In this document: positions 42,382 to 51,339 of the stretch, one piece after another
How the letters are laid out: each line of letters starts with the position of its first letter
Numbering within the stretch: position 1 is the first letter of the stretch
NCBI RefSeq assembly: GCF_003143755.1
Contig: NZ_QFRI01000001.1
Coordinates: 682,001-746,000 of the forward strand
Direction: 5' to 3'
DNA: 64,000 nucleotides
Source of the DNA: Algibacter marinivivus
GTDB taxonomy: Bacteria > Bacteroidota > Bacteroidia > Flavobacteriales > Flavobacteriaceae
Program-made: the position numbers and the translations under genes
The notes under the pieces: generated by a model
Databases searched by the model: none
The model's input: only the letters and a program-made list of their open reading frames with translations
What the model was told of the DNA's origin: nothing

Positions 42382-43176
42382 ATGGAGATTATAGATGCGA
42401 TTATTTTAGGTATTATTCAAGGACTTACAGAGTTTCTTCCTGTATCATCTAGTGGACATTTAGAATTAGGGAAAGCTCTTCTTGGAGACAACTCTTTACC
42501 AGAAGAAAGTTTGTTGTTTACTGTAGTGCTTCATTTTGCTACAGCACTTAGTACTATTGTTGTTTTTAGAAAAGATATTTTAGACCTTATAAAAGGTGCA
42601 TTAAAATTTAAATGGAATGAAGATTTACAATTTATTTCTAAAATTGCACTCTCCATGATTCCTGCAGCTTTTATAGGTTATACGTTTGAGTCTGAGTTTG
42701 CTGAATTATTCGGGAATAATATCAAACTAGTTGGTTTTATGCTAATTATTACAGCGCTTCTTCTTTACTTAGCTGATAAAGCAAAAAGTACTGAAAAAAA
42801 AGTGTCTTTTTCTAACGCATTAGTTATAGGCTTTGCACAAGCCATAGCTATGTTACCAGGAATTTCACGTTCTGGAGCTACCATTTCTACATCGGTTTTA
42901 TTAGGTAATGACAAAACAAAAGCAGCACGTTTTTCTTTCTTAATGGTAGTGCCTTTAATTTTTGGAAAAATAGCTAAAGATGTTTTGAGTGGTGATTTAT
43001 CCTATGACTCTGGAAACTTCACGGCATTATCTATTGGTTTTATTGCAGCATTTGTTTCTGGGATTTTTGCATGTACTTGGATGATTGCCCTTGTTAAGAA
43101 AAGCAAGCTTACCTATTTTGCCATTTATTGCGCTATTGTTGGTGTTATTGCCATAGTATTTTCATTATTAAACTAA
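42382..43176 (+). CDS. uppP: Undecaprenyl-diphosphatase (UppP/BacA)
   Basis: A 264-residue integral membrane enzyme that dephosphorylates undecaprenyl diphosphate, recycling the lipid carrier for peptidoglycan and O-antigen. The two family motifs are GLTEFLPVSSSGHLELG (about 15-31) and LPGISRSGATISTS (about 157-170), holding the catalytic Ser, Arg and His. About eight hydrophobic helices fit. It is 3 bases before truB, so the pair is one transcript. A TACTTTTG promoter-like motif ends only 5 bases before the start, which would give a nearly leaderless mRNA if used. Confidence 0.95.
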   Translation: MEIIDAIILGIIQGLTEFLPVSSSGHLELGKALLGDNSLPEESLLFTVVLHFATALSTIVVFRKDILDLIKGALKFKWNEDLQFISKIALSMIPAAFIGYTFESEFAELFGNNIKLVGFMLIITALLLYLADKAKSTEKKVSFSNALVIGFAQAIAMLPGISRSGATISTSVLLGNDKTKAARFSFLMVVPLIFGKIAKDVLSGDLSYDSGNFTALSIGFIAAFVSGIFACTWMIALVKKSKLTYFAIYCAIVGVIAIVFSLLN

Positions 43177-43179
43177 AAA

Positions 43180-43875
43180 ATGAAAACTGCCGAATATTAT
43201 CAATCTGGACAGGTTTTACTAATAGACAAACCCCTTAATTGGACGTCATTTCAAGTGGTAAATAAATTGCGTTGGGAAATTCGTCAAGCCTTTAATATAA
43301 AAAAAATAAAAGTTGGTCATGCTGGCACATTAGACCCTTTAGCAACAGGTTTGTTAGTGATTTGTACTGGGAAAATGACCAAACAAATTGATACTTTTCA
43401 AGGACAAATAAAAGAATACACTGGCACTTTAGTTCTTGGAAGCACAACGCCATCTTTTGATTTAGAAACAGAAATTAATGAAACCTTCCCAACTGAACAT
43501 ATTTCTGAAGATTTAATTTATAAAGCCACAGCACAATTTATTGGTGAAATTCAACAATATCCGCCAGTATTTTCAGCACTAAAAAAAGACGGTAAACGAT
43601 TATATGAATTTGCTAGAGCTGGCGAGACGGTAGAAATAAAACCGAGAACGGTAAGTATTTCAGAGTTTGAAATCACCAAAATAGTTGGACTTCATATCGA
43701 TTTCAGAGTGGTTTGTAGCAAAGGTACTTATATACGTTCTTTAGCAAATGATTTTGGAAAAGCATTAAACTCTGGTGCGCATTTATCTGCTTTGAGGCGT
43801 ACTAAAATTGGAGATTTTGATGTAAAAGACGCTTTATCGTTAGAAAGCTTTATAGAAAACTTGACTTCGGAATAA
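43180..43875 (+). CDS. truB: tRNA pseudouridine(55) synthase
   Basis: A 231-residue enzyme making pseudouridine 55 in the T-loop of tRNA. The catalytic Asp is D52 in VGHAGTLDPLATGLL. The thumb region FDLETEINETFPTEHI, the KDGKRLYEFARAGETVEI block and the C-terminal GTYIRSLANDFG (TruB motif) follow. It lacks the long C-terminal PUA extension of E. coli TruB (314 residues), which is usual for shorter bacterial forms. Confidence 0.95.
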   Translation: MKTAEYYQSGQVLLIDKPLNWTSFQVVNKLRWEIRQAFNIKKIKVGHAGTLDPLATGLLVICTGKMTKQIDTFQGQIKEYTGTLVLGSTTPSFDLETEINETFPTEHISEDLIYKATAQFIGEIQQYPPVFSALKKDGKRLYEFARAGETVEIKPRTVSISEFEITKIVGLHIDFRVVCSKGTYIRSLANDFGKALNSGAHLSALRRTKIGDFDVKDALSLESFIENLTSE

Positions 43876-43912
43876 TTGTTGATACTCTACTTGCTTCAAA
43901 ACCTAACTGATA

Positions 43913-44461
43913 ATGAAGCAAATTTGTCTTAGTATTTTTTTTATCTTTTGTACTACTAAAATTGTATTTTCTCAAACTGAGAAAGAAAAAATTAATGGTC
44001 TTTTTTATAAAGCATCCTTAGCTACTTCACTAAGAATTAATGAAGAATATCAAGCTTTTGATGATAGTGATGAGACTTTAATCAATCCGAGTGCACTTTA
44101 CGTAAATAATACATTAGGGTATCAATTTGATATGCGTACCTCTATTGGGTTAAACTTAGGATATCAATGGCATTCTCAACAAGGTTTGCATTTTGCGCCA
44201 GTTTATTTAAGTATGCGTCATAATGTTATTGTAGATGATAGTAACATATTTGTTCGTGGTGGATATGGAACCCTTTTAGGTGTGAGTAAAGATTTTAAAA
44301 AAGGTAATATGTACACCTTGGGCTTGGGTACTCAAATCTATGGAGACAACTACCATAATTCTGTACTTATAGGAATCGATTTTACTAGAAAACGATTCGG
44401 TTATAGGACATTAGAAGGTCTATCAAGTGTCTCAATTTTCTTAGAATTAATGCTTTTTTAA
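43913..44461 (+). CDS. Exported outer-membrane-like beta protein
   Basis: A 182-residue protein with a signal peptide (about 1-20, FSQ). The mature part shows alternating strands such as NNTLGYQFDMRTSIGLNLGYQW and NIFVRGGYGTLLGVSKDF and ends in the aromatic LELMLF, suggesting a small outer-membrane barrel. No family is recognised with certainty. It lies 37 bases downstream of truB on the same strand and 59 bases ahead of the TonB-like gene. Confidence 0.6.
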   Translation: MKQICLSIFFIFCTTKIVFSQTEKEKINGLFYKASLATSLRINEEYQAFDDSDETLINPSALYVNNTLGYQFDMRTSIGLNLGYQWHSQQGLHFAPVYLSMRHNVIVDDSNIFVRGGYGTLLGVSKDFKKGNMYTLGLGTQIYGDNYHNSVLIGIDFTRKRFGYRTLEGLSSVSIFLELMLF

Positions 44462-44520
44462 ACTTTTTAACGTATTTTGCCGTATATATTAATACGATTT
44501 GACATTTAAAAGAAACCGTA

Positions 44521-45231
44521 TTGAGCCTCAATAATCAACATAAAGCCCTACTTATTACACTTCTAATTACTGGAACTGTAGTACTCTCTGTTTTTAACTT
44601 AAGCCTAAAAAAACAGAGCGATTTTGCGTCTGAAAGTTATTACGAAATTGAGCCGGAAAAAGAACTCACTGAAGAAGAAGTAAAAATTCTTGAAGCTTTA
44701 GAAAAACTTAATAATGCAAAAGCTGAAACTAACGATGCTTTTAATGAGAATCAACAAACCAAGCATTTTGCTCAAGCCTATAAAACGATAGCGCCTCCAG
44801 AAGATTATGTTCCAAAATCCTCTAATACTTCAGAAAACCAAATAGCAAGAAAGGCTTATGAAATACCTGAAGATTCAAAATTGAATCAAGAAGAACTTTC
44901 TAAGTTTAGTAAGGTTAATGATTTGTTGAAAAAACAACAATCTGAAGGCAATAATTCTAAAAGCTCAATCCGATTTTCATTAGCAAATAGAACAAAGGTT
45001 TTTATTCCAATTCCTGTCTACTTATGTGAAATTGATGGTAAAATTGTAGTGAATATTACTGTAAATTCTAACGGAAATGTAATTGATGCTTACGTAAACA
45101 CCTCTTCAACTTCAAATAACGAATGTTTAATTGAACACGCTTTAGATTACGCTAAACAGTCTCAATTTAATCCGGATGCTTCAAAAGATAACCAGGTAGG
45201 TTCTATTACATTCTTTTTTATTGGCAAATAG
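44521..45231 (+). CDS. TonB-like energy-transducer / TonB C-terminal domain protein
   Basis: A 236-residue protein with a single N-terminal membrane helix (about 8-28) and a long Glu/Asn/Ser-rich linker up to 150. The C-terminal domain (about 155-236) has the TonB-C pattern FIPIPVYLCEIDGKIVVNITVNSNGNVIDAYV, then ECLIEHALDYAKQSQFNPD. It probably spans the periplasm from the inner membrane. TTG at 44521 is the start; no ATG lies upstream in frame. The last 14 bases overlap the convergent thioredoxin-fold gene. Confidence 0.7.
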   Translation: MSLNNQHKALLITLLITGTVVLSVFNLSLKKQSDFASESYYEIEPEKELTEEEVKILEALEKLNNAKAETNDAFNENQQTKHFAQAYKTIAPPEDYVPKSSNTSENQIARKAYEIPEDSKLNQEELSKFSKVNDLLKKQQSEGNNSKSSIRFSLANRTKVFIPIPVYLCEIDGKIVVNITVNSNGNVIDAYVNTSSTSNNECLIEHALDYAKQSQFNPDASKDNQVGSITFFFIGK

Positions 45232-45832
45232 GTTCTAATTCGCAAAGCATTTCAATAACATCTTCAATTATATTTTGTCCTTTATTTTTATTGTACCAAT
45301 GCTGCAAATCTTCTTTAAATTCAGGTGTTAGTTTTCCATGTTTTGCTTTATATCTATTAACATAACTTGTAGCTTCACTTGGTCTTGGTCCATAGGTATT
45401 TAAAACCTCTCCCGTTTCATCATCAATCATTATAACTTTAGCAATAGCCCTTCCGCCATTAGTTAAAAACATATCCATTAATTCAGGATTTTCATCACGA
45501 AGCACCACTTTAATATCAATATTAGCATTCAAATCTGCTATTTTATTGAGAGCAGGCATAACATGTGCAGCATCACCACACCAACTTTCGGTTATAATCA
45601 ACCAGGTCATTTTTCTATTAAATTCAACTATTTTTTGTTGAGCATATTCTGAAATTTTTATGGTTTTACCCCAACGCTTCATTCTTCTATCGTTTAACTT
45701 AGTATAATTCGCTAAAGCTTCCGTTTTTTCCAATCCTGAATTAGAGTTTTCTTCTGCTAATTGTTTTACTAAAGCTATATACTCTTGATAAGTGAAACTT
45801 TTTTCAATACTTTGTTTTATAATAGAATTCAT
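45218..45832 (-). CDS. Cytoplasmic thioredoxin-family protein (CGDA site)
   Basis: A 204-residue protein without a signal peptide. The thioredoxin-like block LIITESWCGDAAHVMPALNKIAD has C85-G-D-A88 in place of CxxC, so only one cysteine is at the active site. The C-terminal part includes the cis-Pro-like VIMIDDETGEVLNTYGPRPSEA. Bacteroidota have many such CGDx proteins of unknown role. I begin at the ATG at 45832; an upstream in-frame ATG at 45865 adds 11 residues. Confidence 0.8.
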   Translation of the reverse strand: MNSIIKQSIEKSFTYQEYIALVKQLAEENSNSGLEKTEALANYTKLNDRRMKRWGKTIKISEYAQQKIVEFNRKMTWLIITESWCGDAAHVMPALNKIADLNANIDIKVVLRDENPELMDMFLTNGGRAIAKVIMIDDETGEVLNTYGPRPSEATSYVNRYKAKHGKLTPEFKEDLQHWYNKNKGQNIIEDVIEMLCELEPICQ

Positions 45833-45965
45833 AATAACCTTTTTTTGGAACAAATCTTCTGGCAAAAATAATATTCGGAGATTTTAATTAAGATGATATT
45901 TGTCATACTTTTACTTTAAACCTTACAAATGCTTATTTTGGACTTTTAAATAATTTAGTTAGAAC

Positions 45966-46529
45966 ATGAAAAAACACAGATGTGGTTGGTGTGAAGGCGA
46001 TGATTTATATGAAAGTTATCATGATAATGAATGGGGAATACCTGTTTACGATGATGAAACTCTTTTTGAATTTTTAATTTTAGAAACCTTTCAAGCTGGT
46101 TTAAGTTGGATTACTGTTTTACGCAAACGTGAAAACTTCAGAAAAGCTTTTGATGATTTCGATTATAAAAAAATAGCCAATTACCAACAAGATAAAATTG
46201 ATAACCTATTACTTGATGCTGGTATTATTAGAAATAAACTAAAAATAAATGCAACGGTTAGTAACGCCCAAGCTTTTATGAAAGTACAGGAAGAGTTTGG
46301 TAGTTTTAGTAAATACATTTGGGATTTTGTTGATGGAAAACCTATTAAAAATAGTTTAAAAAACTACAAAGATGCTCCAGCAAACACGCCACTTAGCGAT
46401 ACTATTAGTAAAGATTTAAAAAAAAGAGGGTTTAAGTTTGTAGGCTCAACAGTTGTTTATGCTCATATGCAGGCAACTGGAATGGTTAACGATCATGAGA
46501 TTGGGTGTTTTAGATATAATGAGGTTTAA
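45966..46529 (+). CDS. tag: DNA-3-methyladenine glycosylase I
   Basis: A 187-residue base-excision repair enzyme removing 3-methyladenine from alkylated DNA. The start KHRCGWCEGDDLYESYHDNEWGIP, the catalytic Glu region ETFQAGLSWITVLRKRENFRKAF and the zinc-binding Cys/His residues at both ends (C6, C9, and HDHEIGCF-like near the C-terminus) are typical. It has its own promoter region and converges with aat. Confidence 0.96.
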   Translation: MKKHRCGWCEGDDLYESYHDNEWGIPVYDDETLFEFLILETFQAGLSWITVLRKRENFRKAFDDFDYKKIANYQQDKIDNLLLDAGIIRNKLKINATVSNAQAFMKVQEEFGSFSKYIWDFVDGKPIKNSLKNYKDAPANTPLSDTISKDLKKRGFKFVGSTVVYAHMQATGMVNDHEIGCFRYNEV

Positions 46530-46544
46530 GGAGTTTGTTTTTCA

Positions 46545-47168
46545 TTATAAATATTTCAAAAACTCATCCCTAGGTATTTCTTCTGCACCTAAGCTTTCCA
46601 AATGATTAGTATACACTTGGCAATCAATAAGCTTATAATTTGTGTTTTGAATAAATGATATAAAGCCAACCTTACTAGCATTACTTTCTTTAGTAAACAT
46701 ACTTTCACCACAAAATACACCATTACCTAAATCAACTCCATATAACCCTGCAACTAGATTATTCCCATTCCAAACCTCAACAGATTTAGCATAACCTAAT
46801 TCGTAAAGGTTAATATAAGCTTCAATCATACTATTAGTAATCCATGTACTTTCTTGTCCATTCCTTTTTTTAAAGGCACATTCTGAAATAACTGCTCTAA
46901 AATCTTTATTTATTGTAACCTTATAATCTTTATTTCTTAAAACCTGCTTCATACTTTTCGATACTTTAAGTTTATTAGGAAATAAAACAAAACGTGGATC
47001 TGGAGACCACCATAAAATAGGCTCATCAATTTCAAACCAAGGAAAAATTCCTGTTTTATAGGCTAGCAACAAACGTTCAATAGATAAATCCCCTCCAACT
47101 GCTAATAACCCCTCAGGAGTAGCTCTATTTACATCAGGAAACCAAATATCTTCGTTTAAATACTGCAT
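46545..47168 (-). CDS. aat: Leucyl/phenylalanyl-tRNA-protein transferase
   Basis: A 207-residue enzyme that attaches Leu or Phe to proteins with N-terminal Lys or Arg, marking them for ClpAP via the N-end rule. The motifs FPDVNRATPEGLLAVGGDLS and LLAYKTGIFPWFEIDEPILWWSPDPRFVLFP are diagnostic; AELGYAKSVEVW-like ELGYAKSVEVWNG and GVFCGESMF follow. Length is slightly below the usual 230. It stands alone. Confidence 0.95.
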   Translation of the reverse strand: MQYLNEDIWFPDVNRATPEGLLAVGGDLSIERLLLAYKTGIFPWFEIDEPILWWSPDPRFVLFPNKLKVSKSMKQVLRNKDYKVTINKDFRAVISECAFKKRNGQESTWITNSMIEAYINLYELGYAKSVEVWNGNNLVAGLYGVDLGNGVFCGESMFTKESNASKVGFISFIQNTNYKLIDCQVYTNHLESLGAEEIPRDEFLKYL

Positions 47169-47225
47169 ACTTTATAAATATAAAAAACCTCAATGTTTTA
47201 AAAACAAAGAGGTTAGAATTATAAG

Positions 47226-47245
47226 ATTCCCGCTTCCGCGGGAAT
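47226..47245. repeat. ATTCCCGC hairpin (dispersed repeat)
   Basis: ATTCCCGC (47226-47233) pairs with GCGGGAAT (47238-47245) around TTCC and is followed by GACAA. Matching or related hairpins are at 60672 and, degenerate, at 21281. Confidence 0.6.
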
Positions 47246-47259
47246 GACAAATCGTTTAA

Positions 47260-47637
47260 TTAAAAAGGTAAATCGTCGTGATCTTCTTCTTTTAAATCTC
47301 CTGCTGGTTCAAAGGCATCTGCTGGAGGTACAGGCGGCACATTCCCTTCTGTAGCTTCATTTTGTAATGCTTCAATTCTCCATCCTTGAATAGAGTTGAA
47401 ATATTTAGTTTCACCTTGAGGGTTTACCCACTCTCTACCACGTAAGTTAATATTTATTTTAACTTGCTGTCCCGCTTGGTAATTGTTTAATAAATCCGTT
47501 TTATCTTGAACAAACTCCACCATTATGTGCTGTGGGTATTGCTCTTCTGTTGTTACTACAATTTCTCTTTTTCTAAACCCATTACTTCCAAAAGTTTGAG
47601 TTTCTCCAATCATTTTAATTCTTCCTTGAACTTCCAT
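47260..47637 (-). CDS. DUF3127 protein
   Basis: A 125-residue protein. The N-terminal part MEVQGRIKMIGETQTFGSNGFRKREIVV, followed by HIMVEFVQDKTDLLNNY and VKININLRGREWVNPQGETKYFNSIQGWRIE, is the DUF3127 signature, an OB-fold-like domain often described as similar to single-stranded DNA-binding proteins. The last 25 residues are acidic and proline-rich and end DDLPF, which resembles the tail of SSB (DDDIPF) used to recruit partners. Confidence 0.85.
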   Translation of the reverse strand: MEVQGRIKMIGETQTFGSNGFRKREIVVTTEEQYPQHIMVEFVQDKTDLLNNYQAGQQVKININLRGREWVNPQGETKYFNSIQGWRIEALQNEATEGNVPPVPPADAFEPAGDLKEEDHDDLPF

Positions 47638-47678
47638 TTTTATATATAATTATTAAATATTCGTCTAATTTATAATTG

Positions 47679-48548
47679 TTACGATAACAATATTTTCCAA
47701 GCACTTTCTACATCTCCAAAACTAAGATAGTTTTGTGCTAGTTTATGTTTTTCTCTGTGTGTTGCTGTTTTAATATTCGGATAACGCTCTCCAACTTCTT
47801 CCACAAAAGCATTAACACTTTCAGTAGATGGTAGCTCTTCAATATTACCTAGCACACCTAAATTATTCCCAGTTAAAATCATGCTGTTTTTAACGTGGTC
47901 TGGGAAACTATCTACACCAATACCTAATGTTGAAAGTGGTTTTGGTATTTCAAAAAATCCATCTTTAGCACGACTATAATAGCTTCCTCCAGCTCTAGCT
48001 ACTAAATCTATTTTCTTTTGGTCTATAGCTTCATTTTCATCCAAAACATCTTCGTCAATATGCAATTTTACAACTTCACATATAATCAAATTTCCTGCAC
48101 CACCTTCAGTTCCTAACTTAATAATATCGTTTACCTTACACTCAAATTGCACAGGAGCTTCTCCAACTCTAAATGGCTTTACAACATCAGATTTTAGCAT
48201 CGTTAAGCCTGCTTTTTCAAACTCATTAACATCCTTAGGATATTCTGAACTACTTAATGACATTTGATGTACCATATCATAATTCACGACATTAATCACT
48301 ACTTCTTTTGTTGCTTCAGCATTCTCCAAAGTATGTTTTGTAGTGTTATTTCTAACACGTCTAGCTGGAGAAAAAATCATGATTGGAGGGTTAGCACTAA
48401 ACACATTAAAAAAACTAAATGGCGATAAATTTGGATTCCCATCAACATCAACAGTACTAGCAAAAGCTATTGGTCTTGGTGCCACAGCACTTAACAAATA
48501 ACCATGTAATTTACTGGTTGGTAAGCTTTTTGGGTCAATTGACAGCAT
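47679..48548 (-). CDS. Flavin reductase-like (FMN-binding split-barrel) protein
   Basis: A 289-residue protein of the flavin reductase domain family. The FMN-binding part is in SAVAPRPIAFASTVDVDGNPNLSPFSFFNVFSANPPIMIFSPARR (about 19-65), followed by EVVINVVNYDMVHQM and GEAPVQFECKVNDII. Length beyond about 200 residues gives a C-terminal extension of some 90 residues. It would reduce FMN or bind it for an oxygenase; no partner is near. It starts the DUF3127 cluster, 41 bases upstream of that gene. Confidence 0.88.
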   Translation of the reverse strand: MLSIDPKSLPTSKLHGYLLSAVAPRPIAFASTVDVDGNPNLSPFSFFNVFSANPPIMIFSPARRVRNNTTKHTLENAEATKEVVINVVNYDMVHQMSLSSSEYPKDVNEFEKAGLTMLKSDVVKPFRVGEAPVQFECKVNDIIKLGTEGGAGNLIICEVVKLHIDEDVLDENEAIDQKKIDLVARAGGSYYSRAKDGFFEIPKPLSTLGIGVDSFPDHVKNSMILTGNNLGVLGNIEELPSTESVNAFVEEVGERYPNIKTATHREKHKLAQNYLSFGDVESAWKILLS

Positions 48549-48758
48549 TTATTTTTTTAATTTCAACAAAACTAATCAAAAAAAAGCTTAAAACTTAAAC
48601 TAGTTTTCAACATTAGTTTACCACTATCAACAATTTAATAATATTGACTATCAGAGGAGATGTAACTAATATGATGTTCAACTAAAAATGATTTACTAAC
48701 AACTTGAGCAATAATATTAACAGATTTGCATTATATTACATGTTAATTAATTTTTTCA

Positions 48759-49913
48759 ATGATTTTTACAAAACATAGCAATGCATTCCGTTGGATAATT
48801 ATCATAGTATCGTTTGCTATAGTCTCTTTGATTTTATGGAAAACCTATGAGTTTTTTCAACATTTTAAAGTCGAAGAGCGTACCAAAATGGAAAATTGGT
48901 CTTTTGCTCAAACAGATTTGTTAAAAAACGATGATCTTACTGGTAATATTGGAGAACTACCGTTAAAAGTAATTACTAGTAACAGAACTACACCAATGAT
49001 TAAGGTAAATACTGATGGTAGTTATGATTACAATAATATTAATGAAGAAAAAATTAAGGACTCTTTATATGTTCAGAAGTTAATTTTGCAATTTAAAAAA
49101 GAAAACACTCCAATAGAAGTTAAATTTAATGGAAAACTTTACTCAACTATATACTATGGCAACTCCCCTTTATTAAACAAATTAAAATATTATCCACTAG
49201 CACTAATACTCATAGTTGTGCTTTTTGGTGCCGTAATTTTCTTCTTCTATAGTAGTAACAAAAATGCGACTCAGAATAAATTATGGTCTGGTATGGCAAA
49301 AGAAACTGCGCATCAAATTGGTACGCCTTTGTCATCTTTAATTGGTTGGACAGAATTATTAAAAACCGAAAATGTAAACCCTGACTATATTTCTGAAATA
49401 GAAAAAGATGTTAACCGTTTAAACACCATTGCAGAACGTTTTAGTAAAATAGGATCTTTACCAACTCTTGAAAAAGCTGATATTATAAAGGAAACTATCA
49501 ATTCTTATGATTACTTAAAAACCAGATCTTCAAAACTTATTGATTTTGATATTATAATCCCTAAAGGTGAAATTCCCGTAAATCTAAATAAGCAGTTGTA
49601 TAGTTGGACTATTGAAAATTTAGTAAAAAATGCTATAGATGCCATGAAAGGGAGAGGTAAACTTACCGTTGAAATATCTCAACTTGAAAATGATGTTAAA
49701 GTTAATGTAACAGATACAGGAAAAGGAATTTCTAAAAAGAATTTCAATAAAATTTTCGAGCCTGGTTTCACAACAAAGAAACGAGGTTGGGGTTTAGGTT
49801 TATCTCTAACAAAACGTATAATTGAAGATTTTCATAACGGAAAAATTAAAGTTTTACAATCTGAAAAAGAAAAAGGTAGTACTATACAAATTAGTTTAAA
49901 ACGCGCTAACTAA
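48759..49913 (+). CDS. Orphan sensor histidine kinase
   Basis: A 384-residue kinase. Two membrane helices (about 10-30 and 146-164) enclose a periplasmic domain of about 115 residues. The H-box GMAKETAHQIGTPLSSLIGW has H185 and the HATPase boxes are NLVKNAIDAM, DTGKGI and RGWGLGLSL. There is no response regulator within several kb. The H-box HQIGTPLSSL differs from the usual HELRTPL. It is followed after 12 bases by a zinc-ribbon membrane protein, which may be a partner. Confidence 0.9.
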   Translation: MIFTKHSNAFRWIIIIVSFAIVSLILWKTYEFFQHFKVEERTKMENWSFAQTDLLKNDDLTGNIGELPLKVITSNRTTPMIKVNTDGSYDYNNINEEKIKDSLYVQKLILQFKKENTPIEVKFNGKLYSTIYYGNSPLLNKLKYYPLALILIVVLFGAVIFFFYSSNKNATQNKLWSGMAKETAHQIGTPLSSLIGWTELLKTENVNPDYISEIEKDVNRLNTIAERFSKIGSLPTLEKADIIKETINSYDYLKTRSSKLIDFDIIIPKGEIPVNLNKQLYSWTIENLVKNAIDAMKGRGKLTVEISQLENDVKVNVTDTGKGISKKNFNKIFEPGFTTKKRGWGLGLSLTKRIIEDFHNGKIKVLQSEKEKGSTIQISLKRAN

Positions 49914-49925
49914 ATATTAAAATTT

Positions 49926-50276
49926 ATGGCTGAAAAATTAATTGATATTAAAGAGGTTACTCTAAATAACAATTGCCCTGAATGTTATAGTAAAGAAGGT
50001 TTGCGTTTAACTTTTAGGCAAAAAATTAAAGAAACAAAACTTTATAAATCCATTACCTCTGAAATAAGCCATGAAATTGTGTGTAATACCTGCGAATCAA
50101 TAATTTATCCCGTACAATGGACCGATGATATAGATCGTGTTTTTGAATATCAGAAAAAAGCTTTTACACCAAAAAAACCTTCAACTTTCCTTAAAAAAAC
50201 ATCATGGATTATTATTTCTGGGGTAATCATTCTGGTAGCAATAATACTAAGCGCTGTATTCTATTTAAACCTATAA
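49926..50276 (+). CDS. Tail-anchored zinc-ribbon protein
   Basis: A 116-residue protein with two CxxC pairs, C17-P-E-C20 and C53-N-T-C56, that would bind zinc, and a single C-terminal transmembrane helix (about 92-114). No family is recognised. The 12-base gap to the upstream histidine kinase implies co-transcription, and the N-in, tail-anchored form places the ribbon in the cytoplasm next to the kinase domain. The end overlaps the convergent HIT gene by 6 bases. Confidence 0.65.
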   Translation: MAEKLIDIKEVTLNNNCPECYSKEGLRLTFRQKIKETKLYKSITSEISHEIVCNTCESIIYPVQWTDDIDRVFEYQKKAFTPKKPSTFLKKTSWIIISGVIILVAIILSAVFYLNL

Positions 50277-50660
50277 ATACGATTTAATAGTTTCTGCTAA
50301 AACCTCAAAATCTTCAGAAGATAGTTTAGTTTTTTGTATAAATCGAGCATCATCCATAGACTGTAAGGGAATTAAATGCACATGAGCATGAGGCACTTCT
50401 AAACCAATAACACTTACTCCAATGCGCTTACAAGGCACAGCTTTTTTTAAAGCTAGAGCCACAGTTCTTGAAAACTGCATCAGTTTTACATAAGTAGTTT
50501 CATCTAAATCAAAAATTTTGTCAACTTCTTTTTTGGGAATACACAAAGTATGCCCTTTTGTATTAGGATTTACGTCAAGAAATGCTAGAAAATCTTCAGT
50601 TTCTGCAACCTTGTAACAGGATAATTCTCCGTTGACTATTTTTGTAAAAATGGACGCCAT
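50271..50660 (-). CDS. HIT-family nucleotide hydrolase
   Basis: A 129-residue histidine-triad protein. The triad HxHxH is in VPHAHVHLIPLQS (about 89-101), preceded by SIFTKIVNGELSCYKVAET and HTLCIPKKE. It is a cytoplasmic purine-nucleoside phosphoramidase or related hydrolase (HinT-like). It lies 2 bases after greA on the same strand, a pairing I recall from other Bacteroidota. Confidence 0.94.
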   Translation of the reverse strand: MASIFTKIVNGELSCYKVAETEDFLAFLDVNPNTKGHTLCIPKKEVDKIFDLDETTYVKLMQFSRTVALALKKAVPCKRIGVSVIGLEVPHAHVHLIPLQSMDDARFIQKTKLSSEDFEVLAETIKSYL

Positions 50661-50662
50661 AA

Positions 50663-51136
50663 TTATCTGGAAATTTCAATGATGTCAAATTTCATCACAC
50701 CATTTGGCACTTGTATTTCTGCAACATCACCAACTGATTTACCAAGTAAACCTTTCCCTATAGGAGAATTTACAGAAATTTTACCTGAAGCTAAATCAGC
50801 CTCACCATCAGCAACCAAAGTATAATTCATTTCCATACCATTGGTTTGATTTTTTATTTTCACCTTAGAAAGCACTAATATCTTAGAATTATCTAATTGA
50901 GATTCGTCTATAACACGAGCACCAGCCAAAGCATCTTCTAATTTAGAAATGCGCATTTCTAACATCCCCTGAGCCTCTTTGGCTGCATCATATTCGGCAT
51001 TTTCACTTAAATCTCCTTTATCTCTAGCTTCAGCTATAGCTCTTGAAGCCTTAACGCGCTCTACATCTTTAAGCTGTCTTAACTCAGCTCTTAGTTTTTT
51101 TAATCCTTCAGGTGTATAGTATGATACTTTACTCAT
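50663..51136 (-). CDS. greA: Transcription elongation factor GreA
   Basis: A 157-residue factor that stimulates transcript cleavage by stalled RNA polymerase. The N-terminal coiled coil (about 1-75) has the conserved DLSENAEYDAAKE tip, the acidic residues that reach the active site. The C-terminal FKBP-like domain includes ISVNSPIGKGLLGKSVGDV. Length is as expected. It has a promoter element 80 bases upstream and is followed by the HIT gene. Confidence 0.97.
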   Translation of the reverse strand: MSKVSYYTPEGLKKLRAELRQLKDVERVKASRAIAEARDKGDLSENAEYDAAKEAQGMLEMRISKLEDALAGARVIDESQLDNSKILVLSKVKIKNQTNGMEMNYTLVADGEADLASGKISVNSPIGKGLLGKSVGDVAEIQVPNGVMKFDIIEISR

Positions 51137-51215
51137 AACTTCATCGTTTACTTATTAAAAAGATGCTGACTAAGTTCAGCAAATAAAAAAATCCCGCTTA
51201 CACGAGATTGTACAA

Positions 51216-51223
51216 CAAATATA
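51216..51223 (-). promoter_or_regulatory. Promoter -7 element for greA
   Basis: The minus strand reads TATATTTG, a TAnnTTTG match, 80 bases before the greA start. Confidence 0.45.
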
Positions 51224-51339
51224 CAAAATATTTAAAACAGATAATCTATAATAAGCGTCTTTGTTAAACACAATTTGGTTTAATTTTTAAATACGCACTT
51301 TACTTTTTATTGTAAATTGCATTTCAATTTTTTTGGTCT

